A DNA stretch of 64,000 bases from Parabacteroides sp900760525 (GTDB lineage: Bacteria; Bacteroidota; Bacteroidia; Bacteroidales; Tannerellaceae). The stretch covers positions 868,001 through 932,000 of the forward strand of contig NZ_CP187555.1 of NCBI RefSeq assembly GCF_049860805.1. Reading direction: 5' to 3'. Shown here one piece after another: positions 59,310-64,000 of the stretch (within the stretch, counting starts at the first letter, position 1; the number at the start of each line of letters is the position of its first letter). The notes beneath the pieces were generated by a model that saw only the letters and a list, made by a program, of their open reading frames with translations, was not told the DNA's origin and searched no databases. The position numbers were made by a program, and so were the translations under genes.

Positions 59310-61676
59310 ATGAAAAACTTGAACATCGCATTACGTTCTCTTTTTAAGAAAGGCAGAAGTAACGGGATAAAGATATTATCCCTGGGAGTCGGACTGGCAA
59401 TGGGGCTTGTCCTTATATCAAAAGTTTGTTTTGAACGTTCGTTTGATACATTTTATCCGGACAGCGACCGTATTTACCGCTTACATGAGAATATCATCCG
59501 GAATAATGAGTATAAGTCTTATGGACAGGTGAGTGGAGGAGTGGCTACAGGTATGCAGGTCGAGATACCGGAAGTAGAAAAAGCAACCCGTCTGACCTAT
59601 ATTGGCGGAGATAAGGAATTGTTCAAAACGGAAGATGGGAGCCGCTATTCCGCCCGCTATGTGATGATGGCCGACACGAATGTGTTCGACCTGTTGCCGC
59701 GTCCTATCCTGATCGGTAACCCGAAACAGGTGTTGGCACGTCCGGGTTATGTGATGGTTTCCAGCCGTATCGCCAATCTGCTGGGAGGAGTTGAAAATGC
59801 TATGGACCGGAAATTTGAATTCGAATCCAGCCCGGGACAGACTTATACGATCGGTGGCGTGTTTGAAGACGTACCGGAAAATTCCCACCTGCGTTTCGAG
59901 ATTCTGGTCTCGCTCGAAGGGATGAATAAATGGAGCCGTGAAAACTGGTTGGGTAATGACCGCTATCTGGGATATGTGAAACTCTATCCGGGTGTAGATC
60001 CCGAAAGCCTGACCACGGCGATACGGGAGATGCAGGGGCGCCATTGCGATCTTGAGGAACTGCAGAAATCGGGTGTCGATCTGACTTACAGCCTCGTCCC
60101 CTTAATGGATATGCACAGTAACGACAAAGAAGTGAAGAGCATGAATTCCCTGTTGATATTCTTAGCTTTCGTACTGATTTTTACGGCTGCGATGAATTAT
60201 GTGCTGATCGTGATTTCCACGCTGATCAACCGGACCAAGGAGGTGGCTGTCCATAAATGTTACGGAGCTTCCGATAAGAACCTGTTCGGCATGATTATGT
60301 CGGAGACCTGTTTGCACATGCTGATCTCGCTGCTGCTTGCCGCTTTCCTGATTATTTTGTTCCGTACGAAAACGGAAGAGCTGTTGGGCGCCACATTGGG
60401 GGCTTTGTTCTCGGCACAGACTGTTATGATTTTAGTTGCAGTTTGTATCGTGATCTTCTTCATTACGGGTTTGATACCGACCTATATGTTCCTGCGCATT
60501 CCGGTAGCCGCCGCATTCCGTAACTTTAAAGAGTCACGCAGGTACTGGAAACTTTGTTTGTTGTTCATACAGTTTTTGGCGACTGCCTATCTGGTGGCAT
60601 TGTTGTCGGTGATCAATAAGCAATATGACTATATGGTGAATGTCGATCCCGGATATGCCTACGAAAAGTTGGCTTATAGCCCGACACAGGGAGTGGAAGA
60701 ATCCGTTCGGAATACGGCAATCGAGGAATTGCGCAAGATACCCGAAGTAGATAAGGTTTCGGCTTGTTATGATTTACCGATTTGGGGAATGTCGGGTAAT
60801 AATGTTTCGCTTCCCGGAGATGATCGCGAGCTGTTTAATATAGCCGACATGTACTGGGTGAAAGATGATTTTTTCTCTTTGATGGAGATTCCGATTATTG
60901 AAGGAGAAGTGTTCCGTTCGGACGGATCGGCTTCGAATAAAGTGATGGTCAGCCGCTCTTTCGTGAAGAAAATGGAACAGTTGGTTGGCTGGACAGGCAG
61001 TGCGATCGGTAAGAACGTTATTATTACGGAACATTCCAATAATGGCGAACCGTTTACGATCTGCGGCATATATGAAGATATTTGCCTCGGAAGTACCGGT
61101 AATCCGGATGTCCGTCCGACCGCCCTGTTCTATGATAAATATGCCCCGACGATCCTGATCAAGTTCCACGAGATGTCGCCGGAGAATATGAAGAAAGCTC
61201 AAAAGGTATTGGAAGAGGTGATACCTGACCGGAACATAACAGTGACGGCTTATTATATGGATATGATAGACCTGTATAAGGATTCCCGTACGTTTCGCGA
61301 TTCGGTTATGATCGGGGGTATCGTGACGTTGATCATCGCTTTGATCGGCTTGTTGGGATATACCAGCGACGAAACGAACCGCCGCGGACGCGAAATCGCT
61401 ATCCGTAAGGTGAACGGAGCGACAGCTTGGAGTATCTTGAAGATGATTTCCAAAGACATCTCCTATATTGCGATTCCGGCCATTGTGATCGGTATGACGG
61501 TCGCTTATTATTCCGGTACGGGATGGTTGGAGAAATTTTCGGAAAAGGCGCCTATCGGATTTTTGATATTCCTGGCCGGAGCAATGATAGTCTATATTTT
61601 GATCGTTGCTTGTGTCCTGTACCGCGCATGGGCAGTGTCGAATTCTAACCCTGTCGATAGCCTAAAGTCGGAATAA
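59310..61676 (+). CDS. ABC transporter permease, MacB/FtsX type, paralogue 2
   Basis: This 788-residue paralogue of the preceding permease shares an almost identical N-terminus (NGIKILSLGVGLAMGLVLI). It also has GGVFEDVPENSHLRFEILVSL, the FtsX motif TKEVAVHKCYGAS, GREIAIRKVNGATAW and the end NPVDSLKSE. The extracytoplasmic halves differ most, as expected if each handles a different cargo. It has its own copy of the UAS and sigma-54-like promoter, so the two genes are expressed as parallel units and not only as one operon. Confidence 0.9.
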   Translation: MKNLNIALRSLFKKGRSNGIKILSLGVGLAMGLVLISKVCFERSFDTFYPDSDRIYRLHENIIRNNEYKSYGQVSGGVATGMQVEIPEVEKATRLTYIGGDKELFKTEDGSRYSARYVMMADTNVFDLLPRPILIGNPKQVLARPGYVMVSSRIANLLGGVENAMDRKFEFESSPGQTYTIGGVFEDVPENSHLRFEILVSLEGMNKWSRENWLGNDRYLGYVKLYPGVDPESLTTAIREMQGRHCDLEELQKSGVDLTYSLVPLMDMHSNDKEVKSMNSLLIFLAFVLIFTAAMNYVLIVISTLINRTKEVAVHKCYGASDKNLFGMIMSETCLHMLISLLLAAFLIILFRTKTEELLGATLGALFSAQTVMILVAVCIVIFFITGLIPTYMFLRIPVAAAFRNFKESRRYWKLCLLFIQFLATAYLVALLSVINKQYDYMVNVDPGYAYEKLAYSPTQGVEESVRNTAIEELRKIPEVDKVSACYDLPIWGMSGNNVSLPGDDRELFNIADMYWVKDDFFSLMEIPIIEGEVFRSDGSASNKVMVSRSFVKKMEQLVGWTGSAIGKNVIITEHSNNGEPFTICGIYEDICLGSTGNPDVRPTALFYDKYAPTILIKFHEMSPENMKKAQKVLEEVIPDRNITVTAYYMDMIDLYKDSRTFRDSVMIGGIVTLIIALIGLLGYTSDETNRRGREIAIRKVNGATAWSILKMISKDISYIAIPAIVIGMTVAYYSGTGWLEKFSEKAPIGFLIFLAGAMIVYILIVACVLYRAWAVSNSNPVDSLKSE

Positions 61677-61740
61677 CACAAAGGGAAGATGTTATGATTG
61701 CCGGGTTAGGGTGTCTTTTATATAGATAATATATTCAGTT

Positions 61741-64000
61741 ATGAAACAACTATTTTATACCATCAGCTATCTGAAAAATGCGTGGGGAAATAATCTGATC
61801 AAGGTTTTCACCCTTACGTTAGGACTGGCGATCGGTTTGATCCTGTTTGCTCGTATTTCGTTCGATTTGAGTTATGATAAGTTCCTGCCGGATGCGGAGA
61901 ATATTTACCAGGTGCAAATGATCTATACGACCGGAGTAGGGACCGAGACGTCCCATTCGACCGAGCAATGCTATTCCTTCCAGCCGATAGCCCCGACCAT
62001 GCCGCTCGAAATACCGGGCGTAGTGGCTGGGACCAGTACCACGGGAAATGGAGAGCGGGTAATCTTTGAAGGTGAAAACCGCTATACGGTCAAGGCGATC
62101 CTTGCCGATACGATGTTCTTCAAAACCCTTCCGTTTAAAATCCTTTCCGGTGATGACATGGGGTTGAAGACAGGGGGGAATGTATTCCTTTCCGAGTCTC
62201 TTTCACGCCGTATCTTTAAGGGGGAAGACCCGATAGGAAAAGTGCTGTTCAACGATAAAAAACAAAAATCTGCCTTGACGGTGGTCGGGACGTTCGAGGA
62301 TGTACCTGAAAATTCGCATCTCGATTTCGATATCATTTATTCGATTGCCAATAACAGCCGTAATAGCTGGAATGGGGGAGACGGCTATGTCGGGTATGTC
62401 CGCCTGCAAGCGAATGCCGACCTGAAAGAGATCAACGAAAAGGCGCTTCCAGCCATGTTAGAACGTCACATGGATCGCGAGTCTATGAAGAAGGACGGGT
62501 ATATGTTCGATTGTTATCTGAAACCTGTCACGACGCTGCATACGGATAATAAGGAAACGAAACTGACGTTGCTCGTACTTTCTATTTTGGCCACTTTGAT
62601 CTTAGTGTCCGTTTCGTTGAATTATGTGATGATGTCCATTTCTTCCCTGGCCATCCGTGCCCGTACAATGGCGATATATAAAAGTAACGGAGCCAGTTCC
62701 GGCAATATCTTCATGATGAATTTGTCCGAAACGGTAATACTGATCCTGATTTCGCTGGTTTGTACGGTTTTGTTGATATTGGCCGGAGAGGATTGGATTA
62801 CGGAGCTGACGGGAGTGACGCTCGGCTCGCTTTTTGCCGGACGACAGTTGTTCGTTTCACTGGGACTGGTTCTGCTGGTTGTGTTGCTTTCGGGGGGTGT
62901 GCCAGCCCGTATTTTCTCTGCTATCCCTGTGACGCAGGCGTTCCGTTTCTATAACTATAGCAAACGTGGCTGGAAGCAGGGTTTGCTGGGTGTCCAGATA
63001 GCGTGTGCCGCTTTCATGTTGATGTTCTTGGGGGTTATCCTGATGCAGTATAACCGGATTTTGGATAAGGACATGGGCTACCAGCCAGACAATTTAGCGT
63101 TTTGCCAACTCGACAGCATCCCGAATGCCCGGCAGGAAATGGTAAGGACAGAGTTGATGCGTTCTCCGGAGGTCGAGAATATAACGTTTTCCGGACAGTT
63201 GGTTTGCAACTTTTTCAGCGGCACGCATTTTATCGATCCGGAGACGCAGGAGACGCTGACGACTTTGCGTTTTGAGTTCGCCGACTCTTGCTATGTCAAT
63301 ACGTTAGGCTTGAATATCGTGCAAGGCGGGAATATCCCGACGCGTCTTGGAGGAGATCTGTTTCCGGCCTTAGTCAATAAACGTTTCTTGGAAGTCCTGC
63401 GCTGGGAAGGTAATCCGGTCGGCAGGATTTATAAATGCAAAGGACTGTTTGATGTCGTGATCTCGGGTGTACTCGACGATTTTATCGTCGGCTCAATCTT
63501 TACCCCTCAGACACCGGTCGTGATCGTCGGGCTTGGTGGCTGGAACAGTTTTTATATGAGCATACGGCTTCAGCAGATGTCGCCCGAATCTTTCACAAGG
63601 CTTGAAAACCGTCTGCGCGAGTTGCTGCCGGATCAGGATATCGTGTTGACTACTTATCGTGACAAACTTCATGAATCGTATCGCGACACCGAGCGTTTCC
63701 GTAATTCGGTGGTTGTGGCGGCTGTTTTCATGTTGTTGATTACGCTGATGGGGCTTGTCGGCTATGTATCGGACGAGATACGCAGGCGCAGCAAGGAGAT
63801 CGCGATCCGCAAGGTGAACGGGGCGACGGCGACCGATGTGCTGAAGTTGTTGTTGCGTAATATTATCATCATCGGTCTGCCGGCTGTCATGATCGGTTTG
63901 GCCGGCACGTATCTGGCAGGGGATAAGTGGTTGGAGAATTTCCCTGAAAAGATTTCGCTTAACGTCTTCATCTTTGTCCTGGGCGGTTTGGCGTTGCTGG
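61741..64000 (+). CDS. ABC transporter permease, MacB/FtsX type, paralogue 3, 3' end outside window
   Basis: The frame opens at ATG 61741 (MKQLFYTISYLKNAWGNN) and runs to the window end; 753 residues are visible. It has a TM segment (KVFTLTLGLAIGLILFARISF), FLPDAENIYQVQM, TFEDVPENSHLDFDIIYS, an FtsX-like loop RTMAIYKSNGASSGNIF, and the C-terminal SKEIAIRKVNGATATDVL with two of three final TM helices present. It is more distant from paralogues 1 and 2 than they are from each other. Only 64 bp separate it from paralogue 2, with no sigma-54 element seen, so it is probably co-transcribed. Confidence 0.9.
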   Translation, partial: MKQLFYTISYLKNAWGNNLIKVFTLTLGLAIGLILFARISFDLSYDKFLPDAENIYQVQMIYTTGVGTETSHSTEQCYSFQPIAPTMPLEIPGVVAGTSTTGNGERVIFEGENRYTVKAILADTMFFKTLPFKILSGDDMGLKTGGNVFLSESLSRRIFKGEDPIGKVLFNDKKQKSALTVVGTFEDVPENSHLDFDIIYSIANNSRNSWNGGDGYVGYVRLQANADLKEINEKALPAMLERHMDRESMKKDGYMFDCYLKPVTTLHTDNKETKLTLLVLSILATLILVSVSLNYVMMSISSLAIRARTMAIYKSNGASSGNIFMMNLSETVILILISLVCTVLLILAGEDWITELTGVTLGSLFAGRQLFVSLGLVLLVVLLSGGVPARIFSAIPVTQAFRFYNYSKRGWKQGLLGVQIACAAFMLMFLGVILMQYNRILDKDMGYQPDNLAFCQLDSIPNARQEMVRTELMRSPEVENITFSGQLVCNFFSGTHFIDPETQETLTTLRFEFADSCYVNTLGLNIVQGGNIPTRLGGDLFPALVNKRFLEVLRWEGNPVGRIYKCKGLFDVVISGVLDDFIVGSIFTPQTPVVIVGLGGWNSFYMSIRLQQMSPESFTRLENRLRELLPDQDIVLTTYRDKLHESYRDTERFRNSVVVAAVFMLLITLMGLVGYVSDEIRRRSKEIAIRKVNGATATDVLKLLLRNIIIIGLPAVMIGLAGTYLAGDKWLENFPEKISLNVFIFVLGGLALL

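Noticed and set aside
61677..61740. A third sigma-54/UAS module before permease 3
   Set aside because: The 64-bp gap contains neither the inverted repeat nor a TTGGCA-N-TTG element.

Overview
The window looks like a chromosomal segment of a Bacteroidales gut or oral anaerobe, most like Parabacteroides or a close Bacteroides relative. The basis is: SusC/SusD pairs with FecI-type sigma and FecR-type anti-sigma genes, TAnnTTTG promoter boxes instead of Shine-Dalgarno-centred starts, a stand-alone AICAR transformylase, DUF4827 beside glmM, and serine-type sulfatases. The genus is inferred from family content, not from a marker gene. No rRNA, tRNA, CRISPR array or prophage was seen.

Layout. 1-2.55 kb: the 3' end of a C69 dipeptidase gene, then an IS110-family insertion sequence whose long non-coding end carries dyads that suit a bridge RNA. 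2.5-6.2 kb: a secreted low-complexity protein and a FadL-type porin. 6.3-12.4 kb: housekeeping genes (ECF-like sigma factor, small conserved ORF, rpe, a shortened ComEC, NrnA-type DHH phosphoesterase, DUF4827 lipoprotein, glmM). 12.5-18.5 kb: AICAR transformylase and NUDIX on the minus strand, a toxin-antitoxin pair with a frameshifted YoeB-like toxin, topB, and an S1 sulfatase. 18.6-22.8 kb: a minus-strand aromatic amino-acid operon (pheA, aminotransferase, DAHP synthase-chorismate mutase, tyrA). It is preceded by a Phe/Tyr-rich leader peptide and a terminator/antiterminator pair, a classical attenuator.

22.9-50.4 kb is the glycan-foraging part. After a TonB-dependent receptor come two adjacent polysaccharide-utilisation loci of the same plan: ECF sigma, FecR, SusC with STN domain, SusD, then enzymes. 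The first carries three FAD-dependent oxidoreductases, two with an N-terminal carbohydrate-binding-like domain, and a two-domain esterase. The second carries a propeller-like lipoprotein and a GH29 alpha-L-fucosidase. Three sites upstream of fecR1, susC1 and fecR2 share a GGG-N12-GTGTGT pattern, a candidate ECF promoter. Both susC starts carry a minus-strand TAACTTTG box, followed on that strand by two hairpins, the second with a T-run. This is the layout expected for DonS-like cis-antisense RNAs of about 100 nt.

50.4-56 kb: a 1306-residue protein with S1-like and AlbA_2 (Schlafen-type) regions, and an MFS transporter. 56.6-64 kb: three paralogous MacB/FtsX-type ABC permeases, the last cut by the window end. 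The first two each have a sigma-54-like -24/-12 element and an upstream inverted repeat at the same distance, so an NtrC-type activator probably controls them. All functions come from reading the sequence; nothing was searched or measured.
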